Positions 36,315 to 45,121 of a DNA stretch of 64,000 nt are shown here, piece by piece. Source of the DNA: an uncultured Gammaproteobacteria bacterium. Lineage in GTDB: Bacteria; Pseudomonadota; Gammaproteobacteria; Pseudomonadales; UBA5518. The stretch is taken from assembly GCA_903928015.1 (NCBI GenBank), contig CAIYPF010000110.1:1-64000 (forward strand), written 5' to 3'. Numbering within the stretch: the first letter of the stretch is position 1; each line of letters begins with the position of its first letter. The translations under genes were made by a program, and so were the position numbers. The notes beneath the pieces are model-generated. The model ran no database searches. It was not told the origin of the DNA and saw only the letters and a program-made list of their open reading frames with translations.

Positions 36315-37911
36315 AGCATCCCCCGAACGCGTTGACGTCGTGGTGATAGGCGCCGGTTTCTCCGGCATGTACGCGCTCCATCGGCTGCGGCGCGACTACG
36401 AGGTGGTGTGCCTCGAGGCGGGCGATGGCGTGGGCGGCACCTGGTACTGGAACCGCTACCCGGGCGCCCGCGTCGACATCGAGAGCGCCGAGTATTCCTA
36501 CGGTTTCGACAACGATCTGCAGCAGGAGTGGCGCTGGCCCGAGCTCTTCGCCGCGCAGCCCGATCTCGAGCGCTACGCCAACCACGTGGCAGACCGCTTC
36601 GCACTGCGCGATCGCATCCGGCTCTCGACGCGCGTCACGCGGATGCGCTTCGACGAGAGCGCCAATCTCTGGCACGTGTGGACGGATCGCGGGGGCCATC
36701 TGGTCTGCCGCTACGTCATCGCGGCAACCGGCAGCCTCACGGCCTCGAACACGCCGGCGTGGCCCGGCCGCGAGAGTTTCCGCGGACAGGTGCTGCACAC
36801 CACCGAGTGGCCGCGCGAGGGCGTGGATTTCCGCGGCAAGCGCGTGGGTCTGGTGGGCACGGGTTCCTCCGGCGTGCAGGCCGCGCCGATCATCGCGGAG
36901 CAGGCGGAGCATCTGTACGTGTTCCAGCGCACGCCGGCGTTCAGCATGCCTTCTGGCAACCGGCCGGTGGATCCCGACTACGAGCGCGACTGGAAGGCGC
37001 ATTACCCCGAGCGCCGCAAGCAGATGCTGCAGACCTACGGTGCCTCGCTGGTGAAGTACCCCACGGTCTCCGCGCTGGAATGCAGCAAGGAAGAGCAGGA
37101 GCGCATCCTCGAGCAAGCCTGGAACTCGCGCAGTGCGTTCCAGTTGCTGGTCTGCTTCACGGATGTGCTGACCGATATGGCCGCGAACGAGGTGGTCTGC
37201 GATTTCGTGCGTCGCAAGATCCGTCAGATCGTGAAGGACCCGCACACGGCCGAACTGCTGTGCCCCACCACCTACCCGATAGGCGGCAAGCGCTTGTGCA
37301 TCGACAACGGTTACTACCCGATGTTCAACCGCGACAACGTGACGCTGGTCGACACACGGGCAGCCCCGATCACGTCTTTCTGCGAGGAAGGCCTGCAGAC
37401 CACCGAGCGCAGCTGGCCGCTCGATGTCATCGTGCTCGCCACCGGCTTCGATGCGCTCACGGGCGCCATGACGTGCATCTACATCGAGGGCGAGGGCGGG
37501 ATTCGACTGCGCGACAAATGGCAGGACGGCCCCACCAGCTACTTCGGCTCCATGGTCGCGGGCTTCCCCAACCTGTTCATGATCCACGGCCCCATGACGC
37601 CCTCCGCGCAGGCGCAGATGATCACCACCGGCGAGTGGCAGGTCGACTGGACGGCACGGATCATCGACGACATGCGGCGCGACGGGCTCACCCGCATCCA
37701 GACCGACGAGACGGCCGAGCACTGGTGGCAGGACGAGCTCTCGCAGGTGGCCAATGCCACGGTGCACCGCCACGCCGATTCCTGGTACCGCGGCACCAAC
37801 ATCGCCGGCAAGGCGGATGTGTTCATGATTTATGTGGGCGGCTTCCAGCGCTTCGCGGAGCTCTGCGATGCAGCGGTGGAGGAGGGCTATCGGGGCTTCC
37901 GGCGCAGCTGA
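36307..37911 (+). CDS. Baeyer-Villiger-type flavin monooxygenase
   Basis: 534 residues, class B flavoprotein monooxygenase. FAD site VIGAGFSGMYALHRL (residues 13-27), GGTWYWNRYPGARVD, the Baeyer-Villiger fingerprint FxGxxxHxxxW as FRGQVLHTTEW at residues 158-168, and the NADPH site LVGTGSSGVQAAP at 182-194. This resembles cyclohexanone and 4-hydroxyacetophenone monooxygenases, converting ketones to esters or lactones with O2 and NADPH. It overlaps rfbB by 8 bases, so it is translated with the rhamnose genes. Ends 305 bases before rfbC; that gap is filled by repeats. Confidence 0.93.
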   Translation: MTEASPERVDVVVIGAGFSGMYALHRLRRDYEVVCLEAGDGVGGTWYWNRYPGARVDIESAEYSYGFDNDLQQEWRWPELFAAQPDLERYANHVADRFALRDRIRLSTRVTRMRFDESANLWHVWTDRGGHLVCRYVIAATGSLTASNTPAWPGRESFRGQVLHTTEWPREGVDFRGKRVGLVGTGSSGVQAAPIIAEQAEHLYVFQRTPAFSMPSGNRPVDPDYERDWKAHYPERRKQMLQTYGASLVKYPTVSALECSKEEQERILEQAWNSRSAFQLLVCFTDVLTDMAANEVVCDFVRRKIRQIVKDPHTAELLCPTTYPIGGKRLCIDNGYYPMFNRDNVTLVDTRAAPITSFCEEGLQTTERSWPLDVIVLATGFDALTGAMTCIYIEGEGGIRLRDKWQDGPTSYFGSMVAGFPNLFMIHGPMTPSAQAQMITTGEWQVDWTARIIDDMRRDGLTRIQTDETAEHWWQDELSQVANATVHRHADSWYRGTNIAGKADVFMIYVGGFQRFAELCDAAVEEGYRGFRRS

Positions 37912-37916
37912 GCCCC

Positions 37917-38189
37917 GCAGGAGGGGGCCACGCCCCCGACACAGCCTGACCAAATGGCTTCAATCGCGGGCATGGCCCGCTCCTGCGGGGTGAGGTGTCG
38001 CGGGCATGGCCCGCTCCTACGCAAGATGAAGCCCGACCTCACATCCTGTCGGAGGGGGCCATGCCCCCGACACATGCGGATCCCGTAGGAGGGGGCCACG
38101 CCCCCGACAACAGCCTGACCAAATGGCTTCAATCGCGGGCATGGCCCGCTCCCACGGGGTGAGGTGTCGCGGGCATGGCCCGCTCCTGC
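37917..38189. repeat. Seven-copy REP array between convergent genes, with an internal 104-base duplication
   Basis: Seven palindromic units at 37917-37939, 37964-37986, 37998-38020, 38048-38070, 38085-38107, 38133-38155 and 38167-38189. Units one, four and five read GGAGGGGGCCA(C/T)GCCCCC on the plus strand; the others are inverted GCGGGCATGGCCCGC. The block 37917-38020 is repeated nearly exactly at 38085-38189. It fills the 305-base gap between the convergent monooxygenase and rfbC, where it may stop or stabilise transcripts. No gene is seen in it. Confidence 0.9.
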
Positions 38190-38216
38190 GGGAGGGCGCT
38201 GTCGAGGGTGTCTGCC

Positions 38217-38765
38217 TCAGAACGCCGGCGCCGCCTCGAACGCCAGCCCCGCTGCATCCTTTGCCGAGAGCGCGGGCGCGCGCCCATCCACCAGCGGCCA
38301 CCCGATGCCGATCGTCGGGTCGTCCCAGCGCACCGAGACCTCGTGCGACGGGTCGTAGTAGTCCGTGCACTTGTAGAGGAATTCCGCCCCCTCGGCGCTG
38401 GTCACGTAGAAGCCGTGCGCGAAACCGGGCGGCACCCAGAGCATGCGGCGGTTGGCGGCCGAGAGCGTGTAGCCCACCCAGCGCCCGAAGGTGGGCGAGG
38501 CGCGTCGCATGTCGACCGCCACATCGAAGACCTCGCCCGCGACGACGCGCACGAGTTTTCCCTGCGTGTGTTCGGTCTGGTAGTGCAGCCCGCGGAGGAT
38601 CCCCTGTGCCGAGCGGCTGTGGTTGTCCTGCACGAAGTCGTGATCGATGCCGAGTTGCGCGAAGCCACGGCGGTTCCAGGATTCGAGGAAAAAGCCCCGC
38701 TCGTCGCCGAAGACCTTCGGCTCGAGCAGGATGACCTCGGGGATGGCGCTGGGCGTGGCCTGCAT
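38217..38765 (-). CDS. rfbC: dTDP-4-dehydrorhamnose 3,5-epimerase
   Basis: 182 residues, cupin-fold RmlC, epimerising carbons 3 and 5 of dTDP-4-keto-6-deoxyglucose. Seen: EPKVFGDERGFFLESWNRRGF, the GILRGLHYQ catalytic-histidine motif, VFDVAVDMRRASPTFG, WVPPGFAHGFYV, and Tyr in YKCTDYYDP. Its start shares one base with the rfbA stop (TGATG), so it is translated with rfbA. Convergent to the rfbB-monooxygenase run. Confidence 0.96.
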   Translation of the reverse strand: MQATPSAIPEVILLEPKVFGDERGFFLESWNRRGFAQLGIDHDFVQDNHSRSAQGILRGLHYQTEHTQGKLVRVVAGEVFDVAVDMRRASPTFGRWVGYTLSAANRRMLWVPPGFAHGFYVTSAEGAEFLYKCTDYYDPSHEVSVRWDDPTIGIGWPLVDGRAPALSAKDAAGLAFEAAPAF

Positions 38766-39658
38766 CAGACCGGGCTCCCTTCGTTGGCGATGCGCTCCAG
38801 ATACTGTCCGTAGCCGCTCTTGCGCAGTGGCTTGGCCAGCGCAAGCAGCTGCGCCTTGTCTATGAAGCCCATGCGGAAGGCGATCTCCTCCGGGCAGGAG
38901 ATCTTGAGACCCTGCCGCTCTTCGACCACGCGGATGAAGTTCGAGGCATCGAGCAGCGAGTTGTGTGTGCCGGTGTCGAGCCACGCCGCGCCCCGCGTGA
39001 GCACCTCCACCCGGAGGCTGCCACGTCGCAGGTACTCGCTGTTCACGTCGGTGATCTCGAGCTCGCCGCGTGCCGAGGGCTTGATGCCTCGGGCGATCTC
39101 CACCACCTCGTTGTCGTAGAAGTAGAGCCCGGTGACGGCGAAATTCGACTTGGGCTGCTTGGGTTTTTCCTGGATGTCCTGCGCGCGTCCTTCGGCATCG
39201 AAGCTCACCACGCCGTAGCGTTCCGGGTCCTGGACGTAGTAGGCAAACACCGTGGCGCCCGCACGTTTGGAGGCGGCCGAGGCGAGCTTTTTGGTCAGGC
39301 CGCCGCCGTAGAAGATGTTGTCGCCCAGCACCAGGCAGGCCGGGCGCTTGCCGATGAACTCCTCGCCGATGATGAACGCCTGCGCGAGGCCATCCGGCTT
39401 CGGCTGCACGGCGTACTGGAGACTGATGCCCCACTGCGAACCGTCGCCCAGCAGGTTGCGGAAGGCCTGCTGGTCGTGAGGGGTGGTGATCAACAGGATT
39501 TCGCGGATGCCGGCCAGCATCAGAGTGGCGAGGGGGTAGTAGATCATCGGTTTGTCGTAGACCGGCATCAGCTGCTTGCTCACCGAGCTGGTGAGGGGGT
39601 GCAGACGGGTGCCGGATCCGCCGGCCAGCACGATTCCCCGGTAGCGACTCTGTTGCAT
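38765..39658 (-). CDS. rfbA: Glucose-1-phosphate thymidylyltransferase
   Basis: 297 residues. Makes dTDP-glucose from glucose-1-phosphate and dTTP, first step of the rhamnose pathway. N-terminal [16 protein letters not shown] nucleotide-binding signature, [25 protein letters not shown], and the [17 protein letters not shown] catalytic region. First gene of the rfbA-rfbC pair. A 133-base gap with no gene separates it from the divergent glycosyltransferase. Confidence 0.97.
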   Translation of the reverse strand: MQQSRYRGIVLAGGSGTRLHPLTSSVSKQLMPVYDKPMIYYPLATLMLAGIREILLITTPHDQQAFRNLLGDGSQWGISLQYAVQPKPDGLAQAFIIGEEFIGKRPACLVLGDNIFYGGGLTKKLASAASKRAGATVFAYYVQDPERYGVVSFDAEGRAQDIQEKPKQPKSNFAVTGLYFYDNEVVEIARGIKPSARGELEITDVNSEYLRRGSLRVEVLTRGAAWLDTGTHNSLLDASNFIRVVEERQGLKISCPEEIAFRMGFIDKAQLLALAKPLRKSGYGQYLERIANEGSPV

Positions 39659-39791
39659 TTACGCGTTCTCCTTGGCGTTGACGGGCGAGTATAGGCGAGC
39701 GTGCTGGCGGGCGATCCGGGTCCGGCGTGGCATGCCGCTGGCGCGGTGGCTAGAATCGCGGGCTTCGCGCCGCTCCCTCTCGCAGTAAAGG

Positions 39792-41111
39792 ATGTTCATG
39801 GATGCCCTGATGCCGGCGCAACTGCCCGCAGACCGTATTGCCGACGCGCTCCCGCTCGCCGATCTCGAGCCCGTGCGGCCGCTGCGCGTGTGCCTGCTGG
39901 GTTACCGAAGCCATCCCTTCGCGGGGGGGCAGGGCGTGTACCTGCGCTACCTGAGCAAGGCCCTGGTCGAGCTGGGCCACAGTGTTGACGTCATCTCCGG
40001 TCAGCCCTATCCCCAGCTCGACCCGCGCGTGCGCCTCATTCCGATGCCCGGGCTGAACCTTTACGAGACGGGCTTGGGCTCGCTGCGCCCCAGGCATTTG
40101 CTTTCCCGCGCCAACGTTTACGAGTGGCTCTCCAAGTTGACGGGTGGATTCGGCGAGCCGCAGGCCTTCGGCATGCGTGTGCTCGAGTACCTGCGCGTGC
40201 ACCGCGCCGACTACGACATCGTCCATGACAACCAGAGCCTGAGCTACGCGATGCTGCGCCTGCAGGAGCGTGGCATGCCGCTGGTGAGCACCATCCATCA
40301 CCCCATCACCTCGGACCTGCGACTGGTGCTGGCCGCCGAGCGGGCGTGGTGGCGGCGCCTGCTGGTGCGTCGCTGGTACGCCTTCCTGGGCATGCAGCAG
40401 CGCGTGGCCCGCGGTCTGCGTCATGTGGTGACGGTGTCCGAGTGCTCGCGACAGGACGTGGCGAGGGATTTCGGCCTGGCCGCCGAGCGGCTCGAACTCG
40501 TCTACAACGGCATCGACACCGAGGTCTTCTCGCCCCTGTCCGGCGCCGTTCGCAAACCTCTTCAGATCATGGCCACGGCCTCTGCAGACCAGCCGCTGAA
40601 GGGCCTGGCCGTGCTGCTGAGGGCCTTTGCGGCACTGCTGCCGCGCCATCCGGGCCTGCGCTTGCTCGTGATCGGCCGCCCGCGCGAAGGCGGGGATACC
40701 GCTCGCCTCCTGGAGACGCTGGAGCTTGGCGCACACGTTGATTTCCTGACCGGCATTCCCACGGCCGAGCTGGTTCGGCATTACTCGGAGTCCACGCTGG
40801 TTGTCGTGCCCTCGCTCTACGAAGGCTTCGGCCTGCCGGCCGGCGAGGCCATGGCCTGTGCCGCGGCGGTGGTTTCCTCCGACGGCGGCGCCCTGCCCGA
40901 GGTGGTGGGCGATGCCGGCGTGATGGTTCCCGCCGGTGACGCGGTGGCGATGGAGCGCGCGATCGAATCCCTGCTCGCAGACCCGGCCCGACGCGAAGCC
41001 CTTGGCAGAGCGGCCCGCGCGCGCATCCTCGAGTCTTTCTGCTGGCGGCGTGCCGCACGCAGCATCACGGCGCTCTACGAGCGGGTACTGGCGGCCGATG
41101 GAAACCATTGA
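39792..41111 (+). CDS. Glycosyltransferase family 4 protein
   Basis: 439 residues of the GT-B fold. N-terminal domain with GGQGVYLRYLSKAL; C-terminal donor-binding domain with VSECSRQDVARDFGL, NGIDTEVF, and the EX7E motif in YEGFGLPAGEAMAC followed by SSDGGALPEV. Predicted cytosolic or membrane-associated transferase of a nucleotide sugar, possibly rhamnose given the neighbours (inference). ATGs at 39792 and 39798 are both possible. Overlaps the next gene by 14 bases. Confidence 0.9.
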   Translation: MFMDALMPAQLPADRIADALPLADLEPVRPLRVCLLGYRSHPFAGGQGVYLRYLSKALVELGHSVDVISGQPYPQLDPRVRLIPMPGLNLYETGLGSLRPRHLLSRANVYEWLSKLTGGFGEPQAFGMRVLEYLRVHRADYDIVHDNQSLSYAMLRLQERGMPLVSTIHHPITSDLRLVLAAERAWWRRLLVRRWYAFLGMQQRVARGLRHVVTVSECSRQDVARDFGLAAERLELVYNGIDTEVFSPLSGAVRKPLQIMATASADQPLKGLAVLLRAFAALLPRHPGLRLLVIGRPREGGDTARLLETLELGAHVDFLTGIPTAELVRHYSESTLVVVPSLYEGFGLPAGEAMACAAAVVSSDGGALPEVVGDAGVMVPAGDAVAMERAIESLLADPARREALGRAARARILESFCWRRAARSITALYERVLAADGNH

Positions 41112-41820
41112 CCTGCGCCATCTGCCCCTGCGCCCCGGTGACCGGGTGCTCGATCTCGGCTGTGGCGAGGGCCGCCACACCATCGCCGCCTGGCTGCAGC
41201 GCGAGGCGCATTGCGTGGGCGTGGATCTCAGCGCGGGCGATGTGTTGCGGGCGCGGGACAAGTCGCTGCCCTTCCTGCCGGAGTTTCCGGCCACCGCCAC
41301 GCGGAGCATCGGCTTCGGCGTGGCAAACGGGCTTCGACTGCCCTTTGCCGATCACAGCTTCGACGTGGTGATCTGCTCCGAGGTGCTGGAGCACATCGGC
41401 CCCTACCGCGCGGTGCTGGACGAGATCCGAAGGGTGTTGAAGCCGGGCGGCGCGCTCGCGGCGAGCGTGCCCCGCTACTGGCCCGAGCGCATCTGCTGGT
41501 GGCTCTCGGACGCCTACCACGCCAATGAAGGCGGCCATATCCGCATCTTCCGCAGCGCCGAACTCGAGCGCGATATCGAGCAGATCGGCTTCAGCCGTTA
41601 CCACCGGCACGGCGCCCACGCCCTGCACGCGCCGTTCTGGTGGCTCAAATGCCTGTTGTGGGAGAGCCAGGATCGCTCGCGACTGGTGGCGGCCTATCAT
41701 CGCTTGCTGGTGTGGGACCTGATGCAACGCCCGTGGATCACCCGCTCGCTAGAGCGGCTGCTGAACCCGGTGCTCGGCAAGAGTGTGGTGATGTACTTCC
41801 GCAAGGCGCCTGCCTCATGA
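41098..41820 (+). CDS. SAM-dependent methyltransferase (class I)
   Basis: 240 residues with the class I motif VLDLGCGEGRHTIA (residues 18-31), GVDLSAGDVLRA as motif II, SFDVVICSEVLEHI as motif post-II, and VLKPGGALAASVPRYWPE as motif III. Small methyltransferase 11-type domain followed by a helical tail with several tryptophans. Overlaps the glycosyltransferase and the next gene, forming a tight GT4-methyltransferase-barrel operon. Substrate unknown; a lipid- or glycan-linked product is likely. Confidence 0.9.
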   Translation: METIDLRHLPLRPGDRVLDLGCGEGRHTIAAWLQREAHCVGVDLSAGDVLRARDKSLPFLPEFPATATRSIGFGVANGLRLPFADHSFDVVICSEVLEHIGPYRAVLDEIRRVLKPGGALAASVPRYWPERICWWLSDAYHANEGGHIRIFRSAELERDIEQIGFSRYHRHGAHALHAPFWWLKCLLWESQDRSRLVAAYHRLLVWDLMQRPWITRSLERLLNPVLGKSVVMYFRKAPAS

Positions 41821-42905
41821 GCGAGCTTTATCTGAGCAAGGGGCTGTTCCCCACCGAGTTCCTGCGCCCCAGCGTTGAGTTCATCCTCTCCGCCCAGCAG
41901 GCCGACGGCTGCATCCCGTGGTTCCCGGGCGGACATGCCGATCCCTGGGACCACATCGAAGCCGCCATGGGTCTGGTCGTGGCAGGCGAGATCGACGCCG
42001 CCCGTCGGGCCTACCGCTGGTTGCAGTCCACGCAGCTTCCCGATGGCAGCTGGTGGGCGGCCTACAAGGATGGCGCGATCCACGATCAGGACCGGCGCGA
42101 GACCAACTTCGTGGCCTACGTGGCCACCGGTGTATGGCATTTCCACCTCGTGACCGGTGACCGCGATTTCCTGCAGGAAATGTGGCCCACGGTGGAGCGT
42201 GCGATCGGATGGGTGCTCTCGCACCAGGGCCCGCACGGCGAAATCCACTGGGCCGTGGATCCCGACGGCAGCCCGCGGGAGGACGCGCTCGTGACGGGCT
42301 GCAGTTCCATCCACAAGAGCCTCGAATGCGCGGTGAATATCGGCCATACGCTCGCGCTGGATGCGCGGCACTGGGTCGATGCGCGCTGGCAACTCGGCGA
42401 GGCGCTGCGCCACCGGCCCGAGCGCTTCGACCGCAGCTGGGAGAGCAAAGCGCGCTTCTCCATGGACTGGTTCTACCCCGTGCTCGGAGGAGTGCTGACG
42501 CGGGCTCAGGCGAAGGCCCGTCTGCAGGAGCGCTGGTCGGTCTTCGTCCAGGACGGCCTCGGCTGTCGCTGTGTCTCCGACGAGCCCTGGGTAACGGTGG
42601 CGGAATCCTGCGAACTCACCATGGCACTGCTGGCTGCGGGAGATCATCCGCGGGCCGCGAAGCTTTTCAGCTGGTTGCACCAGTGGCGTGACAGCGACGG
42701 CGCCTACTGGACGGGGTATCAGTGGGTCGAAGATGTGCTGTGGCCGCTGGAGAAACCCACCTGGACGGCGGGTGCGGTGTTGCTTGCAGCCGATGCCCTC
42801 ACCGGGCACACAGCCGCCAGCCGGATATTCACCGAGGTCGGGTTGCTAGAGTCGCCGCAGCAGGCCGAGCGTGCGCACGCGCGGCAGTTCCTCGTACAGC
42901 CCTGA
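41817..42905 (+). CDS. Alpha/alpha-barrel protein (prenyltransferase/terpene-cyclase-like repeats)
   Basis: 362 residues without membrane segments. Repeating helical-pair motifs ending in QxDG(x)W-like turns: QQADGCIPWFPGG, LPDGSWWAAYKDG, QGPHGEIHWAVDPDG, RDSDGAYWTGYQW. This is the pattern of (alpha/alpha) barrels of the squalene cyclase/prenyltransferase or GH-like class; no DxDD or QW-type catalytic set is complete, so the reaction is unclear. It follows the methyltransferase with a 4-base overlap (ATGA), and its last 60 bases overlap the opposing gene. Confidence 0.7.
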   Translation: MSELYLSKGLFPTEFLRPSVEFILSAQQADGCIPWFPGGHADPWDHIEAAMGLVVAGEIDAARRAYRWLQSTQLPDGSWWAAYKDGAIHDQDRRETNFVAYVATGVWHFHLVTGDRDFLQEMWPTVERAIGWVLSHQGPHGEIHWAVDPDGSPREDALVTGCSSIHKSLECAVNIGHTLALDARHWVDARWQLGEALRHRPERFDRSWESKARFSMDWFYPVLGGVLTRAQAKARLQERWSVFVQDGLGCRCVSDEPWVTVAESCELTMALLAAGDHPRAAKLFSWLHQWRDSDGAYWTGYQWVEDVLWPLEKPTWTAGAVLLAADALTGHTAASRIFTEVGLLESPQQAERAHARQFLVQP

Positions 42906-43469
42906 GGCCACCGCCAGCTGGTAGATCTCCCACGGGGCCTGGCCGCCTTCGGCCGGGTCCGGAAAGAGGTCATGGATGGCGAGCAGGCCGCCCTTCACGA
43001 GCAGCGGGCTCCAGCATCGGTAGTCGGCGAGAGCCGCCTCGCGGCTGTGGCCGCCGTCGATGAACACCATCGCGAGCGGCGTACGCCAGGCCCTCGAGGC
43101 GAGTCCGGTGGAGGCGACCACAGGAACCACAGTGTCTTCCAGCCCGGCCCGCGAGAGCGTGCGGCGGAATTCGCGGAAGCTGTCCATGCGGCCAGCGCCG
43201 GCATCGAAGAGGGCCGGGTCGTGGTATTCCTCGCCGGGCTGGTGCTCCTCCGAGCCCCGGTGGTGATCCACGGCGAAGAGCACAGCGCCGGCCGCACGGC
43301 AGGCTGTACCCAGGTACACGGTGGATTTTCCGCAGTAACTACCGACCTCGAGGCAAGGCCCGAGCGCTGAGGCGTGCAGCGCTGAGGCGTGCAGCGCCGC
43401 GCCTTCCTCCGGGTGCAGGAATCCCTTTACCGAGTCGATGTCGATCGGCAGTTCAAGGACGTCAGTCAT
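42846..43469 (-). CDS. SAM-dependent methyltransferase, class I (Methyltransf_24 type)
   Basis: 207 residues. GPCLEVGSYCGKSTVYLG is the SAM-binding motif I (residues 37-54), VLFAVDHHRG is motif II, MVFIDGGHSREAALADY the following acidic strand, and GGLLAIHDLFPDP the last sheet. Contains an exact tandem repeat of the five residues HASAL (15 bases, 43364-43393). Overlaps 60 bases with the convergent barrel gene and lies 48 bases downstream of tolC with a hairpin in between. Confidence 0.85.
   Translation of the reverse strand: MTDVLELPIDIDSVKGFLHPEEGAALHASALHASALGPCLEVGSYCGKSTVYLGTACRAAGAVLFAVDHHRGSEEHQPGEEYHDPALFDAGAGRMDSFREFRRTLSRAGLEDTVVPVVASTGLASRAWRTPLAMVFIDGGHSREAALADYRCWSPLLVKGGLLAIHDLFPDPAEGGQAPWEIYQLAVASGLYEELPRVRTLGLLRRL
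43364..43393. repeat. Perfect 15-base tandem repeat inside the methyltransferase gene
   Basis: GCGCTGAGGCGTGCA occurs twice without a break, adding one extra HASAL pentapeptide near the N-terminus of the protein. In-frame, so it keeps the reading frame. Confidence 0.9.
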
Positions 43470-43487
43470 GTGCGGATGTCCGGATCG

Positions 43488-43513
43488 CCGCGGGCGCCGT
43501 AACGGGCCCGCGG
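43488..43513 (-). terminator. Hairpin between tolC and the methyltransferase gene
   Basis: Perfect 8-bp stem CCGCGGGC/GCCCGCGG with a 10-base loop, directly after the tolC stop. No T-run, so it may lower but not fully stop read-through. Confidence 0.4.
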
Positions 43514-43517
43514 TGGT

Positions 43518-44945
43518 TCAGGGAGTGCCGGTCTCGGGGGCTGCAGTGGCGGTTGCCGCAGGCGGCGCTACGAGCCACTTGCTGAAGTTTGCAACGTCCT
43601 GCGGGCTCAGGCTCCCGGCCATCTGGCGCAGCCTGAGCGTGCGCAGCAGGTAGTCGTAGCGGCTGTTGGCGTAGTCGCGGATCGCGCTGTAGAGAATGCG
43701 CTGGGCGTTCAGTACATCGACCACGTTGCGGGTGCCCACCTCGTAGCCGGCCTGGGTGGCGTCGAGCGCGCTCTGCGCCGAGACAATCGCTTGCTGGCGC
43801 GCCTTCACACGCTGGACGTCGGTCATGACGGCGAGGTGCAACGAGCGCGTGGTCTGGATGGCATCGCGCATGGCGCTGGTGTGGATTTCGCTGGCCGCGA
43901 TCGAGCGCTCGGCGGATTCGCGCCGCTGCGAGCTGACCGAGCCACCCTCGTAGAGGGGCATGCTCATCGTGATGGTGAACTGGTTGCCGTCCCGGTAGGA
44001 GTAGCTCTTGAAGTTGCGGGCGCTGGGGACCAGTGCGTTGTTGTCGGTCACGTCCTGGTTGGACTCGGTGTCCAGCGAGGTGAAGCTGCCGGTTACCGTG
44101 GGCAGGTGCCGCGACTTGGCCGACTGCGAGGCCTGGCGCGCGGCCTCGGCGGCGTACTCGGTTGCCTTCAGCCGGAAGTTGCCGGCCAACGCCATGTCGA
44201 CCCACTGGTCGCGGCTCGCGGGGACGGGATCCACCACCGGGAACTTGTCGCTCAGCAGCCAGAGGTTGGAGTGCTCCTGCCCGGTCAGCACCGAGAGGGC
44301 CTCGTAGGAGATGCCGAGGTTGCCTTCGTCGGTCAGGCGGTTGACCACCGAGAGATCGTAGGCGGCGCGTGCCTCGTGCACGTCTGTGATCGCAATCAGG
44401 CCTACCTCGAAGCGCTGCTGCGTCTGTTCGAGCTGGCGCTGGAAAGCGGCTTCCTCGGCGCGGCTGGACTTCAGGTTGTCCATCGCCCGCAGCACGTTCA
44501 CGTAGGCCTCGGTGGTGCGGACGATCAGGTCTTCCTGGTCGGCGGCGAAACGGGCCGCGGCTTCACGCGTCAGCTCTTTGCCCTGCTTGAAGGTGAACCA
44601 GGCGGAGAGATCGAAGATCTTCTGGTCGACGTTCAGGTAGTAGTTCTTGTCCTCGCCGTCGATGTCCTGATCGAAGGGATTGCTGAAGAAGTTGTACTTG
44701 CTCTGCGTGGAGAGGTCGGACTCGCCGTAGGTTGCCTGGGCGCCCACGTGCGGCAGCAGCGCGGAGCGGCCCTGGATCTCGGCCTCCTGACCGGCGCGGA
44801 AGTTCGCCTCTGCGGCCTTGAGGACGGGGTCGCTTTTCAGCGCCAGTTCGTAGATCTCGAGGAGCGTGTCAGCGTGCGCGGCGTTGCCCCATGCGAAGGC
44901 GGCAGCGAACAGCAAGGAACTGAGGGAGCGTGAGAAGTGCGCCAT
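43518..44945 (-). CDS. tolC: TolC family outer-membrane efflux/secretion channel
   Basis: 475 residues with a signal peptide (MAHFSRSLSSLLFAAAFAWGNAAHA). Repeated coiled-coil helices and beta segments of the TolC family: DTLLEIYELALKSDPVLKAAEANFRAG opens the mature part, and a similar AxGNFRLKATEYAAEAAR segment opens the second repeat. Exports drugs and proteins through inner-membrane partners. In Pseudomonas the same chromosomal spot holds opmH/tolC near cpdA, supporting orthology. The start at 44945 exposes the signal peptide. Confidence 0.93.
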   Translation of the reverse strand: MAHFSRSLSSLLFAAAFAWGNAAHADTLLEIYELALKSDPVLKAAEANFRAGQEAEIQGRSALLPHVGAQATYGESDLSTQSKYNFFSNPFDQDIDGEDKNYYLNVDQKIFDLSAWFTFKQGKELTREAAARFAADQEDLIVRTTEAYVNVLRAMDNLKSSRAEEAAFQRQLEQTQQRFEVGLIAITDVHEARAAYDLSVVNRLTDEGNLGISYEALSVLTGQEHSNLWLLSDKFPVVDPVPASRDQWVDMALAGNFRLKATEYAAEAARQASQSAKSRHLPTVTGSFTSLDTESNQDVTDNNALVPSARNFKSYSYRDGNQFTITMSMPLYEGGSVSSQRRESAERSIAASEIHTSAMRDAIQTTRSLHLAVMTDVQRVKARQQAIVSAQSALDATQAGYEVGTRNVVDVLNAQRILYSAIRDYANSRYDYLLRTLRLRQMAGSLSPQDVANFSKWLVAPPAATATAAPETGTP

Positions 44946-45121
44946 CGTCGGCCTCGTCGGGGATATCTGCCCGGAAACGGGAGCCGGCGCAGTGTAGCAG
45001 AGGCCACGGCCCCGCATCACCGCGTGGCCACGGGCAAAATCCCCGTGCCTCGCGCGTGCCCCCGGGCACGACCTAATATACTTTCGCCGCTTCATTCACC
45101 CCTCCGGCGGATGCGTTCACG

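Noticed and set aside
37917-38189. CRISPR-like array
   Set aside because: Units are palindromic, in both orientations and unevenly spaced, and the spacers repeat; this is a REP array. No cas genes.
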